NCBI GenBank assembly: GCA_027489095.1
Contig: JAIYAL010000171.1
Coordinates: 1 to 53,788, forward strand
Source: Erythrobacteraceae bacterium
GTDB lineage: Bacteria > Pseudomonadota > Alphaproteobacteria > Sphingomonadales > Sphingomonadaceae
Length of the DNA: 53,788 nucleotides
Reading direction: 5' to 3'
This document shows, piece by piece, positions 26,690-35,871 of this stretch; the stretch's first letter is position 1; every line of letters starts with the position of its first letter. The position numbers and the translations under genes were made by a program. Below the pieces are notes generated by a model that saw only the letters and a program-made list of their open reading frames with translations, searched no databases and had not been told where the DNA came from.

Positions 26690-28525
26690 TCAGAATCTCC
26701 ACGGGAACAGGCGGGCAGTCAGCGTGAACATCAAACGGACGTCGCCCTTCGAGAGCGCGAGGTCAGGCCTGGCGAGCGGGACGGCGACGAACACGTCGCT
26801 TTGCAAGCCCGGTCCCCAGGCGAACCGCATCCCGCCGCCGGCCGACCACAGCCGGTCGGGATTGCCGGGACGGCGGCTCGGATCCTCGTTCCAGACATGC
26901 GCAAGGTCCGTGAAGACATAGGGCTGGAACGCGGTTCCCGTGAGGCTCTCGGGCGTCATTGAGCCGAGGCGCAGTTCGAGCGAGTTGAGGATGCCGCTGT
27001 CACCGAGCACCGCGCCCGGATCATAGCCGCGCCCGATCGAGAACGAGCCTGCTGCCAGCTCCTCGAAAGCGGGAAGCGCATCGCCCGTCACCTGCGCCTG
27101 GTTGCGCAGCACGAAGGCGAATTGAGGGGTGGGGCGGTATTCGAAATCGGCGTTGAGACGCAGCAGTAGCGGCGTGGGATCGGCCTCGATCCGGCTCGGC
27201 GGCGCGGCACCATTGACGAGACAGGCCAGGAGGTTCGCCCGGCAATCCGGGCTTGCGGAGAAGACGCTCAGACCCTGACGCAGCTCAGCCCCGTAACGCA
27301 CCCGGAACTTGGGCTCGTAAGGCGTGTAACCGCCCGCGCGCAGCACCGATTGCCGATCGGTAAGCTCGCCCGCGAGCCGCGCGAAGCCGATCCGCACCCG
27401 GTCGCGGGTCAGCGCGAAGCCGTTCACGTCGACGTTCTGGTCGACATAGTCGAACCCGGCATCGGCATAGAGGCTGTGGCGGCGGGTGCGGATCAGCGGG
27501 TAGCTTGCCGAAAAGCTCGCGAAGACAGTCTCGGCTTCGACCGCGAAACCAGCCAGGCCAGTCGAGGGCTCTGACTGGCTGTAGGTCAGCTGGCCGCCCA
27601 GCCGCAGGCCTTCGCTGCCGACTCGGAAATCGTGGGCGATCTGCACGGTTTGCTGTTCGGCAAAGTCGAGCGTGCTGAACACCGCCACCGAGGTGCGGTC
27701 GCCGAGACCGGTCACGTCATAGATTTCGCCGCGCAGCACCCCGCCGAAGCGGCCGATCGCGTCGGAGCCCAGGTTCTGGACGTTGAAATCGACCATCGCC
27801 TTCTGGCGCAACACGGCGATCTCGCCCACCAGATCGCCCGGGGCCCCGCCCGCTGCCGGGCGCAGCGATAGGCGCACGTCGAGCCCTGGCAGATCATCGG
27901 CGAGCAGCAGATAGCGCTCGGCGGTATTGGTGTTGAAGACATCGAGCCTGGTGAGCTTTTCGAGATAGGAGGCGACCAACGCCTCGGAGGGGCCCGCATC
28001 GCCGCGCACGCGCACGGCTGTCAGGCGGCCGAACACCACCTTGAAATCGGGGATCCCATCGGCGAGGCTCTGTTCGGGGATCTCGACCGTGGCGAGATAG
28101 CCCTGGCGACGCAGCAGCGCATTGGCCTCGGCGCGAATGTCGCACATCACCGAGACCGGCATCTCGCGCCCGACATAGCTTGCAAAGGCGGCATCAAGCG
28201 AGAGGCCGGGAACGCGCGCGAGGCCGTCGAAGACCGCGCCCTTCACTGTGAAGCGAATGTCGGCGAAGTCGGGCCGATCAAGCGCGCAAGGCGCGCGCTC
28301 AAGATCGCCGTCAACGGTAAGTGTTGGGCTGCGCTCTTCGCGCCTGAGCTCGGGCGGGATCAGATCGGTGCGGTTGGGCGGCGTCACAGTAGGTGGCAGC
28401 GGCTGTTGCTGCGCAAGAACCGGACTGGCCGCAGCGGCGGCGAACGCCAGCGCCGATGCGATGCGGAGCGGCGCGGTACGATGCAGGCTTGCGTAACGGT
28501 GCGGCAAAGTCCCCCCCAAAAGCAT
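26690..28525 (-). CDS. ShlB/FhaC/HecB-type TPS outer-membrane transporter
   Basis: The 611-residue protein has a signal peptide (about 1-39, ending VLAQ), a Pro-rich linker, POTRA-type domains (about 75-230; FTVKGAVFDGLARV, LRRQGYLATVEIPEQSLADG), and a beta-barrel to the C-terminus (LTARLFPWRF). This is the standard layout of TpsB transporters, which recognise the TPS domain of one partner and thread it through the outer membrane. The partner gene starts 1 bp downstream. It is the first gene of the long minus-strand array. No clear promoter was identified in the 210 bp upstream. Confidence 0.9.
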   Translation of the reverse strand: MLLGGTLPHRYASLHRTAPLRIASALAFAAAAASPVLAQQQPLPPTVTPPNRTDLIPPELRREERSPTLTVDGDLERAPCALDRPDFADIRFTVKGAVFDGLARVPGLSLDAAFASYVGREMPVSVMCDIRAEANALLRRQGYLATVEIPEQSLADGIPDFKVVFGRLTAVRVRGDAGPSEALVASYLEKLTRLDVFNTNTAERYLLLADDLPGLDVRLSLRPAAGGAPGDLVGEIAVLRQKAMVDFNVQNLGSDAIGRFGGVLRGEIYDVTGLGDRTSVAVFSTLDFAEQQTVQIAHDFRVGSEGLRLGGQLTYSQSEPSTGLAGFAVEAETVFASFSASYPLIRTRRHSLYADAGFDYVDQNVDVNGFALTRDRVRIGFARLAGELTDRQSVLRAGGYTPYEPKFRVRYGAELRQGLSVFSASPDCRANLLACLVNGAAPPSRIEADPTPLLLRLNADFEYRPTPQFAFVLRNQAQVTGDALPAFEELAAGSFSIGRGYDPGAVLGDSGILNSLELRLGSMTPESLTGTAFQPYVFTDLAHVWNEDPSRRPGNPDRLWSAGGGMRFAWGPGLQSDVFVAVPLARPDLALSKGDVRLMFTLTARLFPWRF

Positions 28526-28725
28526 TCACCCGGTCAACGCCCATGCGCCGCCCGGTCGATTAGCTTTTCCCCTGAGTCCGCAGCAGCAGACACCCGTCAC
28601 ACTGCCTTTTGCGGAACCCGCGACCCCTATGGGGGCAAAGACTACTCGTGCTGTCCGCAAACACAAGCACGCAAAGGCTCGCTGCGCGCAAGGTCACGCA
28701 CTTTGTCGCATTTCCACAAAATGCA

Positions 28726-28737
28726 GACGCGCGCGTC
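28726..28737 (-). terminator. Possible terminator hairpin at the end of the lipoprotein gene
   Basis: A 12-bp palindrome (GACGCGCGCGTC) overlaps the lipoprotein stop codon. On the minus strand it is followed by TGCATTTTGTGG. The stem is short and the T-run weak. The rest of 28526-28725 shows no gene. Confidence 0.3.
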
Positions 28738-29602
28738 AGTTGGCGGCGGCGAGCATCACCTTGGCCGAGGCGCCCGACAAGGCCCCGGCATCGGCCGGGA
28801 GCTTGGCCGGACGGGCCGCGCTCGGATAGGCCTTCGCCAGCAGCGCCAGCGCTTCTGTGATGCGGGCGTGGGCGGCGGGGTTCTCCGCCTTGATTGCCGC
28901 GCCAGAGGCGGCGAAGGTGCCCGCCGCAACGCGCGAAAAGCCGTAGCCATCGAGATAGGGCTCATAGCTCGTGTCTTTGGCGAGGCGGCGATACATCGCG
29001 CTCGAACGCTCGAGTTGATCAGCGATGACGCCGGTAGCGACCTTGGCGGGGCTGGCACCTTGCGGAGCCTTGCGCGCAGCACCGCGCAGAGCGGCGATGA
29101 TCTTGTCATAGGCCTTGCTGACTTCGGCAACGCTCTTGCCCTCGCTCGCGGCAACCGAGGCATCGGTGAACAGCGGTTTCATGTCGGCGACCCCGAGCTT
29201 GGTGAAGACCGGGTCCATGTCGAGCAGCACCTCGCTCACCGGGTGGGCGAACATTTCGGCGGCAGCTGCCTTGTTGCCCGCTACATAGGCATCGCGTGCG
29301 GCCATCACATGCGCCTCGGCGACCGCGAGCGCGATCCCGTAGGCGACCGGATCCTTGGCCGCATCGGCGACCGCGACCCCGCCCTCGCCTTCGCCGCCCG
29401 CAGGGGTAGCGGCAGCGCCGCTCTCACCCTCGCCCGAGCCGCCTTCGCCCTCACCCGCTGTCGCGGCAGCCTCGGGCGAACTGCTGGCGCCCTCGCCCCC
29501 GGCCTCTCCGCCCGCCTCGCCCCCGCCACAGGCCGCAAGCAGCCCGCCCGCGAGCGCGGTGCCAAGGCCAAGCTGGGTCCAGAGTTTGAGCGTGCTGTTC
29601 AT
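28736..29602 (-). CDS. Fur-box-associated lipoprotein of unknown function
   Basis: The start at 29602 (MNSTLKLWTQLG) gives a lipoprotein signal with lipobox LAAC (C25); the open frame to 29704 has no signal. A low-complexity Gly/Glu/Ser/Ala linker spans about 26-85. The remaining ~200 residues are helical and Ala-rich, with His-containing segments (EAHVMAARDAYVAGN, MFAHPVSEVLLDMDP). I do not recognise the family. A 15-bp Fur-type sequence lies about 60 bp upstream of the start and is identical to one arm of the site before the siderophore receptor at 50977. This makes an iron-related surface or periplasmic role plausible. Confidence 0.75.
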   Translation of the reverse strand: MNSTLKLWTQLGLGTALAGGLLAACGGGEAGGEAGGEGASSSPEAAATAGEGEGGSGEGESGAAATPAGGEGEGGVAVADAAKDPVAYGIALAVAEAHVMAARDAYVAGNKAAAAEMFAHPVSEVLLDMDPVFTKLGVADMKPLFTDASVAASEGKSVAEVSKAYDKIIAALRGAARKAPQGASPAKVATGVIADQLERSSAMYRRLAKDTSYEPYLDGYGFSRVAAGTFAASGAAIKAENPAAHARITEALALLAKAYPSAARPAKLPADAGALSGASAKVMLAAAN

Positions 29603-29660
29603 GGGGGAAGCAGTCCTTTGTGCAGGGATTGACGTTGTGTGGCACGCCTCATGAATTAGA

Positions 29661-29675
29661 TGATAATCATTCGCA
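29661..29675. promoter_or_regulatory. Putative Fur box
   Basis: TGATAATCATTCGCA matches the first half of the 7-1-7 Fur consensus exactly and is identical to 50925-50939. It lies about 60 bp upstream of the lipoprotein start at 29602 (minus) and about 195 bp upstream of the S46 peptidase start (plus). The lipoprotein is therefore the likelier target. Confidence 0.6.
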
Positions 29676-29869
29676 AGAGGCTTTTGCGCACGATGTGTCG
29701 TCAAGTCGCCCGCCGAAAGTCATCCGCCGTTCGTCGATGGGGAACAATGCCCCTTTTCATGGGCGCCGCACTTCGCCTAACAGCGCGCTTCCGCCCGCGA
29801 GAGGGCCAAGCCAAAACCCGTCGCCGCACGATCACTGCGGCGCGGTGCACATCCAAGGGGATGCATGTG

Positions 29870-32008
29870 ATGAAGAAGTTTCTCCTCACCGGAGCCTCGG
29901 CCATGTTCATGGTCGCACCAGCCGCCGTGCAAGCCGACGAAGGCATGTGGCTACCGAGCCAGACCGCGGCCATCGCCGACCAGATGAAGGCCGCCGGGCT
30001 CGAGCTCGATGCCAAGACCCTCGGCGATCTCCAGCGCCCGCCGCTGACCGCGATCGCTTCGCTGGGCGGCTGCTCGGCCGCGTTCCTCTCCCCCGATGGC
30101 CTCGTGGCGACCAACCACCACTGCGTCGCCGGATCGCTCCAGTACAATTCCTCGCCGGAGAAAGACTACCTCACCAACGGCTTCCTCGCGAAGACCCTCG
30201 GTGACGAGCTTCCCGCCGCGCCCGGCAGCCGCGTCTACGTGATCGAAGACCTGCGCGACGTCAGCAAGGACATGCTCAAGGGCGCCGACAAGCTCGAAGG
30301 CCGTGCGCGTTATGACCGCCTGCAGGCCAACCGCGCCGCGCTCATCACGGCGTGCGAGAAGCAGGCCAACCGCCGCTGCGACGTGCGCGCCTATTTCGGT
30401 GGCCAGCAATACTGGCTCCAGCAGCAGCTCGAGATCAAGGACGTCCGCCTCGCCTACGCCCCGGCTGCGGGCGTCGGCAATTTCGGCGGCGAGAAGGACA
30501 ATTGGATGTGGCCGCGCCACACCGGCGACTTCTCGTTCTACCGCGCCTACGTCGCGCCCGATGGCTCGTCGGCCACGTTCAGCAAGGACAACGTGCCCTT
30601 CAAGCCGAAGGCTTGGCTGCCGGTCGCCAAGGACGGCGTGAAGGACGGCGACTTCGTGATGGTCGCAGGCTTCCCCGGCACCACCGAGCGCCTTCGCACC
30701 GCTGAGGAAGCGCGCTTCTATTACGAGGAGCTCTACCCGTATCAGCAGAAGATGCTCACCGACTATGCAAACCGCATCGTCGAGTTGACCGGGAGCGATC
30801 AGGCCGCGGTGATCGCCTATGCAGCGACGCTGCGGGGCACCGACAACTACAAGAAGAAGATCGCCGGCCAGCTCGAAGGGGCCGACTCGATCTCGCTGGT
30901 CGCCAAAAAGCAGGCCGAAGAAGCCGCGTTCCGCGTGTGGATCAAGGCCGATCCCAAGCGCGAGACGCTCTATGGTCCCGCGCTGGCAGAGCTTGATCGT
31001 CTGGTGCTCGAAACTGATGCAACTTCGCTCGCCGACGCGAAGACGGGGATGCTCAGCCGCGGACAGCTCTACAGCGCGGCGCGTACGCTCTATCGCTGGG
31101 CAACCGAGCAGGCCAAGGCCGACGCGGCGCGCGAACCGGGATATCAGGACCGTGACCGCACCTTCATGACCCAGCGCATGCAGGTCATCGAGCGCCGCTA
31201 CGTTCAGGCCGTCGACAAGGCGCTGTTCGCCGACGCCATCGCCGAATACCGCACGCTTCCGGCCGGCCAGCGCATCAAGAGCTTTGATGCCTTCATGGAA
31301 GGCCGCGATCTCGCCTCGCTCTATGCCACCAGCGAACTTGGCAACACCGCCAAGCGGATGGAGTGGATGGGCAAGTCCGTCGCTGACTTCAAGGCATCGA
31401 GCGATCCCTTCATCCAGCTCGCTGTCGCCACCGCCGACGAGGCGATGGCTGCCGAGGCTGCCGACAAGGAGCGTTCGGGCAAGGTCCAGAAGGCCCGCTC
31501 GAAGGTCATGGAAGCGCGCCTCGCCTATGCCGCCTCGTTGGGCAAAACCATGTACCCCGACGCCAACGGCTCGCTGCGCTTCACCTATGGCAAGGTGACC
31601 GGCAAGACAGTCGACGGCCAGGTGTGGACGCCCTTCACCACCGCCGAGGGCATCGTCGCCAAGCACACTGGCCGCGGCGAATTCGATGCGCCGGACAAGA
31701 TGATCGACCTGATCAAGGCCAAGGACTACGGCCGCTACGCTGCGCCTGAACTCGGCACTCTTCCGGTGGACTTCATGTCGACGGTCGACATCACCAACGG
31801 CAACTCGGGCTCCTCGACGCTCAACGCGCGCGGCGAGTTCGTGGGCCTTGCCTTCGACGGCACGATCGAAGGCGTGGTGTCCGACTGGATGTACGATCCT
31901 GCCATCAATCGCACGATCCACGTCGACAGCCGCTTCATGCTGTGGACGATGGAGAAGGTCGACGGGGCCGACCGCCTGCTCAAGGAAATGGGCGTCAGCC
32001 CCCAATAA
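29870..32008 (+). CDS. S46 family dipeptidyl-peptidase (DPP7/DPP11-like)
   Basis: The start at 29870 (MKKFLLTGAS) is preferred because an AAGGGG ribosome-binding site lies 9 bp upstream and it gives a signal peptide ending near QADEGMW; an ATG at 29861 is the alternative. The 712-residue length is normal for S46. The catalytic histidine is in ATNHHCV (about residue 83) and the nucleophile serine in NGNSGSS (about 646). The segment after the serine reads AFDG. In this position DPP7-type enzymes have Gly and DPP11-type enzymes Arg, so a DPP7-like preference for non-acidic residues is suggested. It releases dipeptides from peptides in the periplasm, supporting peptide nutrition. It is transcribed alone and diverges from the lipoprotein gene. 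Confidence 0.92.
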   Translation: MKKFLLTGASAMFMVAPAAVQADEGMWLPSQTAAIADQMKAAGLELDAKTLGDLQRPPLTAIASLGGCSAAFLSPDGLVATNHHCVAGSLQYNSSPEKDYLTNGFLAKTLGDELPAAPGSRVYVIEDLRDVSKDMLKGADKLEGRARYDRLQANRAALITACEKQANRRCDVRAYFGGQQYWLQQQLEIKDVRLAYAPAAGVGNFGGEKDNWMWPRHTGDFSFYRAYVAPDGSSATFSKDNVPFKPKAWLPVAKDGVKDGDFVMVAGFPGTTERLRTAEEARFYYEELYPYQQKMLTDYANRIVELTGSDQAAVIAYAATLRGTDNYKKKIAGQLEGADSISLVAKKQAEEAAFRVWIKADPKRETLYGPALAELDRLVLETDATSLADAKTGMLSRGQLYSAARTLYRWATEQAKADAAREPGYQDRDRTFMTQRMQVIERRYVQAVDKALFADAIAEYRTLPAGQRIKSFDAFMEGRDLASLYATSELGNTAKRMEWMGKSVADFKASSDPFIQLAVATADEAMAAEAADKERSGKVQKARSKVMEARLAYAASLGKTMYPDANGSLRFTYGKVTGKTVDGQVWTPFTTAEGIVAKHTGRGEFDAPDKMIDLIKAKDYGRYAAPELGTLPVDFMSTVDITNGNSGSSTLNARGEFVGLAFDGTIEGVVSDWMYDPAINRTIHVDSRFMLWTMEKVDGADRLLKEMGVSPQ

Positions 32009-32022
32009 CCTCAGGTGCGATC

Positions 32023-32036
32023 TGAATAAGTATGCG
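32023..32036 (+). promoter_or_regulatory. Shared leader motif upstream of glk
   Basis: TGAATAAGTATGCG occurs here 83 bp before the glk start and again at 38836-38849, 78 bp before the zwf start. The shared sequence and matching distance suggest a common promoter element or operator for the glucose genes. Confidence 0.5.
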
Positions 32037-32060
32037 GCGCGTGGGCAACCCACGCGCCGC
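32034..32060 (+). terminator. 12-bp-stem hairpin between S46 peptidase and glk
   Basis: GCGGCGCGTGGG, loop CAA and CCCACGCGCCGC form a perfect stem 26 bp after the peptidase stop. No T-run follows. It may terminate the peptidase transcript, or act in the glk leader, because it overlaps the end of the shared leader motif. Confidence 0.45.
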
Positions 32061-32105
32061 CTGCTACGCTACCCTTTCGGACGGACTGAAGAGGGGACTT
32101 CACAC

Positions 32106-33104
32106 ATGGCGCGCGATCTGGTGGTGGTCGATATCGGCGGCACCCATGCCCGCTTCGCGATCGCCAGCATTGGCGACGATGGCACGATCAGCCTCGACAC
32201 GCCCGAGACACTCCACACCGCCGATCACGCCAGCTTCCAGACCGCGTGGGAAGCCTTCCGGACACGCAAGGGCGGCACCCTGCCGCCGGCCGTCAGCATG
32301 GCGATCGCCGGCCCTGTCGGCAGCCCCGGCAACCTTGAGCCGGTGATCCGCTTCACCAACAATCCGTGGATCATCCGCCCCGCGTTGATCCCCGAGAAGC
32401 TGGACGTCACGCACTACACCCTTGTCAACGATTTCGCCGCGGTCGCCCATGCCGTGGCGCGCGCCGACGATAGCCAGTTCATGCACCTCGCCGGCCCCGA
32501 GGAGCCCTTAGGGCGCGACGGCACAATCTCGGTGCTCGGGCCCGGCACCGGCCTCGGCGTCGCGCATCTCTACCGTTCGGGCAGCAGCTACCGCGTCCAG
32601 GCGACTGAGGGCGGGCACATCGACTTCGCGCCCTTGGACAGCATCGAGGACGAAATCCTCGCTCGCCTGCGCCGCCGCCACAACCGCGTCTCGGTGGAGC
32701 GTGTGGTGGCCGGGCCGGGCATTGTCGATATCTACCAGGCCCTCGCAGCGCTCGAAAACCGCTCCGAGCCGGAGCGTGATGCGATCGAGATCTGGGACCT
32801 TGGCACCAGCGGCGCGGATAGCCTTGCGGCAGCCGCCGTGGACCGCTTCTGCCTGGCGCTGGGGTCGGTTGCGGGCGATTTGGCGCTGGCTCAGGGCGGC
32901 TTTGCCGGGGTCGTGATTGCGGGCGGCCTCGGCTACCGCATCCGCAACACGCTGCTGGCCTCGGGCTTTGCCGCGCGTTTCAAGGCCAAGGGGCGGTTCG
33001 AGAGCCTGATGGCCGGGATCCCTGTCAAGCTGATCGTCCACCCGCAACCGGGCTTGTTCGGCGCGGCTGCCGCCTTCGCCTCCGAGCACGGAGAAGCTGT
33101 TTGA
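32106..33104 (+). CDS. glk: Glucokinase
   Basis: This 332-residue protein of the bacterial Glk family phosphorylates glucose to glucose 6-phosphate with ATP in the cytoplasm. The N-terminal phosphate-binding motif VVVDIGGTHARFAIA, the AIAGPVG segment, LGPGTGLGVAHL and the EGGHIDFAP motif are all present. The ATG at 32106 follows a GAGGGG-type ribosome-binding site; the open frame extends upstream without homology. Its stop overlaps the TTG start of the next gene (TTGA), so the two are translationally coupled. Together with the zwf-edd-eda operon and the sugar transporter in this window it feeds the Entner-Doudoroff pathway. Confidence 0.95.
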   Translation: MARDLVVVDIGGTHARFAIASIGDDGTISLDTPETLHTADHASFQTAWEAFRTRKGGTLPPAVSMAIAGPVGSPGNLEPVIRFTNNPWIIRPALIPEKLDVTHYTLVNDFAAVAHAVARADDSQFMHLAGPEEPLGRDGTISVLGPGTGLGVAHLYRSGSSYRVQATEGGHIDFAPLDSIEDEILARLRRRHNRVSVERVVAGPGIVDIYQALAALENRSEPERDAIEIWDLGTSGADSLAAAAVDRFCLALGSVAGDLALAQGGFAGVVIAGGLGYRIRNTLLASGFAARFKAKGRFESLMAGIPVKLIVHPQPGLFGAAAAFASEHGEAV

Positions 33105-35857
33105 AAACGCTCGCGGCGCTCGAGGCGCGTTTGGGCGAGCTTCATCAGCGCACCCGCGAGACGCCACTCTTCAACCCGGTCTTCCAGCTCTCGCTCGACC
33201 TGTCGCGGGCGCTGGAGGGGGGCGAACTGAGCCTCGATGATCTCACTGCGCTCGTCGCGGAATTGGAATGCGATGGCCTGAAGGCGCGCGCGAACAAGCT
33301 GCGCACGCTGCTCGCCCCGCCCGCCGCACCCCTTGCGGACAACGATGATTTCGAAACTTTCTGCGAGCGCTGGGAGCGCCCGCAGTTACACGCCGTCTTC
33401 ACCGCCCACCCCACCTTCCTGCTCGCCCCCGCACAGGCCGAGGCGGTGGCGCTTGCCGCCTCTATGTCGGACGAAGTCGACGACACCGTGTGCGCTGTTC
33501 CGCCGGTTCGCGAGGCCGTGACGCTCGAACACGAGCATCAGGCAGCAATTGCCGCAATGGCCCGCGCGCAGGACGCCCGCGACGTGATCGTCGCCCGCCT
33601 GCTCGATGAGGCGCGGCGCCGCTGGCCGGATCAGTGGCGCAGCATACGCCCCCTACCCTTCCGTTTTGCGAGCTGGGTTGGCTACGACATGGACGGGCGC
33701 ACCGATATCGGCTGGCACACCTCGATCGCGTTCCGCTTGTCGGAGAAAGCGGAGAGGCTGGCGCGCTACACGTCGAGCCTCGCGGCGCTGGACGCTGCCC
33801 ACCCGCTGCTCGCAACCCTGCGCCCCGCAACCGCTTTCGCGCGGGGACGTGCCACGGACTTTGCTGGCGACCTGTCGAGCGCCGAGGCCCTCGCTGCCGC
33901 CGCCAACCGGCTGACCGAGCATTCGGACGAGAATCTGCTCTCGCTCACCCCGCTGATCGCCGCATTGGAGGCCGAAGCCCAGGCCGCCGAACCGGGGCGC
34001 GCCGTTCGCCTCCTCACCCTCGCCGCAGCAATGCGGGCGGACGGGCTGGGCATGGGCTGGATCCACTTCCGGGTGAACGCCAAGCAGCTCCACAACGCGG
34101 TGCGCCGCCGTCTGGGTGCCTCAGAGGCGATCGACCTCGCCAGCAAGGGCGCGATCGCCAGCTTGCGCCGCCTGGTCGAAGAGGCGGAGCCTTTGCGCAC
34201 CAATTTCGCCGCGCTCGCCACCGAAAGCTCAACCGCGATCCGGCAGTTTCTCGCGATGGCGCAAATCGTGAAGCATATCGACGCCGATGCGCCCATCCGC
34301 ATGCTTATCGCCGAGTGCGAACAGCCCGCCACGGTGCTCGCGGCGCTCTATTTCGCCAAGCTGTTCGGGGTGGAGGACAAGGTCGATGTCTCCCCCCTGT
34401 TCGAGACCGAGACCGCGCTTGAACATGGCGGCCGGTTCCTCGACGCGCTGCTCGCAGAGCCCGCCTATCGCGCCTATGCCCGGGTACGCGGACGCGTGGC
34501 GGTGCAGACCGGCTTTTCGGACGCGGGCCGCTTTGTCGGGCAGATCCCCGCCAGCCTCGCCATCGAGCGACTGCAAGGCCGGCTCGCCGAAGCGATGGCG
34601 GCCAACGGCCTCGGCGATGTCACCGCGCTGGTGTTCAACACGCACGGCGAGAGCATGGGCCGCGGAGCGCATCCGGCAAGCTTTCGCGACCGGCTCGAAT
34701 GGCCCCTATCTCCTTGGGCACGAAGGCGTTTTGCTCGGGCAGGCATCCGGCTTGAGCCCGAAGTCAGCTTCCAGGGCGGAGACGGCTATCTGTTCTTCGC
34801 CACGCCCGAACTTGCGCTCGCAACGCTGTCGCGCATCGCCGAACAGCAGCCTGCCGAAGCCGATCTCGCCGCGCCCGCAGACCCCTTCTACCACCGCACA
34901 GACCTCAGCCTCGACTTCTACCGGGCGGTCAAGGAGCATCAGAGCGAACACCTCGCCAGCCGCACCTATGCCCGCGCGGTGACGGCCTTCGGGCTGGGCC
35001 TCCTCAACCCCACCGGCAGCCGCGTTTCGCGCCGCCAGTCGGACATCAATGCCGACCGCGAGATGAGCCTGCGCCAGATCCGCGCGATCCCGCACAACGC
35101 GATCCTCCAGCAATTGGGCTATCCGGTGAACGTGATCGCCGGGATCGGGACCGCGGCCGATGGCAACCGCGAGGAAATCGCTGCTTTACTTGCAGAATCT
35201 CCGCGCGGGCGGCAGATCATGCGGCTGGTCAGCGCCGCCAATGCGCTGGCCAGTATCAAGACCGTTGCAGCGTTCGGAGAGCTGTTCAACTCGGCCTATT
35301 GGGCGAGCCGCACCTATCGCGGGACCGAGGATCATCTCGCGGCCTCATGCGCGGCGCTGGCGGAGTACCTCGTGGGCGACGACCGGACCGGGGTGTTCCG
35401 CCGCCTTGCCTCGCGCCTCAGGATCGATGCGCTGAAATATCACAGACTTATCGAACTGATCCCCGACGAGGCAGCAGGCACCGAGGCGCGCGAGCATGTC
35501 CGGCGCCGCATCGGCGTGTTGCAGGCCCTGCGCCTCGCGCTGCTCCAGCACATGTTCCTGAAGGTCGTCGCCGTCCCCGCCTTCAGCCGCGCCAATGACA
35601 TCAGCCGCCGAGATGTCATTGAAATGGTTCTGACTTTGCGCGTCGACGAGGCGCTCGCCCAGCTGCGCCGTGCCTTTCCGGTGCGCATCCCCGGCCCGCG
35701 CGACTTCCCCTTGGACGAGCCCTCGGACTACCCCGATGGCGGCGAGGAGGGTTACGGCGCTTACGAGCGTGACTTCATGACGCCGATTGCGCGGGCGCAG
35801 GAATTGAGCCTCAGGATCAGCACCGCCATCGCCAATGAATTCGGCGCGCATGGGTGA
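33101..35857 (+). CDS. Divergent phosphoenolpyruvate carboxylase-like protein
   Basis: The 918-residue length and overall motif order match PEP carboxylase, which makes oxaloacetate from PEP and bicarbonate. The catalytic-histidine motif is kept (FTAHPT, about residue 103), as are the metal-ligand segment PLFETE (about 432) and RAIP. Other active-site blocks are altered relative to the E. coli enzyme. The usual SWMGGDRDGN reads SWVGYDMDGR, YSDSAKDAG reads FSDAGRFVG (Lys to Arg), and FHGRGGSIGRGG reads FNTHGESMGRGA, losing a His and an Arg that act on PEP/CO2. It may be an active variant or a homologue with another role. The start is TTG, overlapping the glk stop; no ATG start better fits the N-terminus. 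Confidence 0.75.
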   Translation: MKTLAALEARLGELHQRTRETPLFNPVFQLSLDLSRALEGGELSLDDLTALVAELECDGLKARANKLRTLLAPPAAPLADNDDFETFCERWERPQLHAVFTAHPTFLLAPAQAEAVALAASMSDEVDDTVCAVPPVREAVTLEHEHQAAIAAMARAQDARDVIVARLLDEARRRWPDQWRSIRPLPFRFASWVGYDMDGRTDIGWHTSIAFRLSEKAERLARYTSSLAALDAAHPLLATLRPATAFARGRATDFAGDLSSAEALAAAANRLTEHSDENLLSLTPLIAALEAEAQAAEPGRAVRLLTLAAAMRADGLGMGWIHFRVNAKQLHNAVRRRLGASEAIDLASKGAIASLRRLVEEAEPLRTNFAALATESSTAIRQFLAMAQIVKHIDADAPIRMLIAECEQPATVLAALYFAKLFGVEDKVDVSPLFETETALEHGGRFLDALLAEPAYRAYARVRGRVAVQTGFSDAGRFVGQIPASLAIERLQGRLAEAMAANGLGDVTALVFNTHGESMGRGAHPASFRDRLEWPLSPWARRRFARAGIRLEPEVSFQGGDGYLFFATPELALATLSRIAEQQPAEADLAAPADPFYHRTDLSLDFYRAVKEHQSEHLASRTYARAVTAFGLGLLNPTGSRVSRRQSDINADREMSLRQIRAIPHNAILQQLGYPVNVIAGIGTAADGNREEIAALLAESPRGRQIMRLVSAANALASIKTVAAFGELFNSAYWASRTYRGTEDHLAASCAALAEYLVGDDRTGVFRRLASRLRIDALKYHRLIELIPDEAAGTEAREHVRRRIGVLQALRLALLQHMFLKVVAVPAFSRANDISRRDVIEMVLTLRVDEALAQLRRAFPVRIPGPRDFPLDEPSDYPDGGEEGYGAYERDFMTPIARAQELSLRISTAIANEFGAHG

Positions 35858-35871
35858 TCTGCGATCCGCGA

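Noticed and set aside
29660..29869. N-terminal extension of the S46 peptidase back to 29660
   Set aside because: It would overlap the Fur box, lacks a signal peptide, and a good ribosome-binding site with signal peptide exists at 29870.
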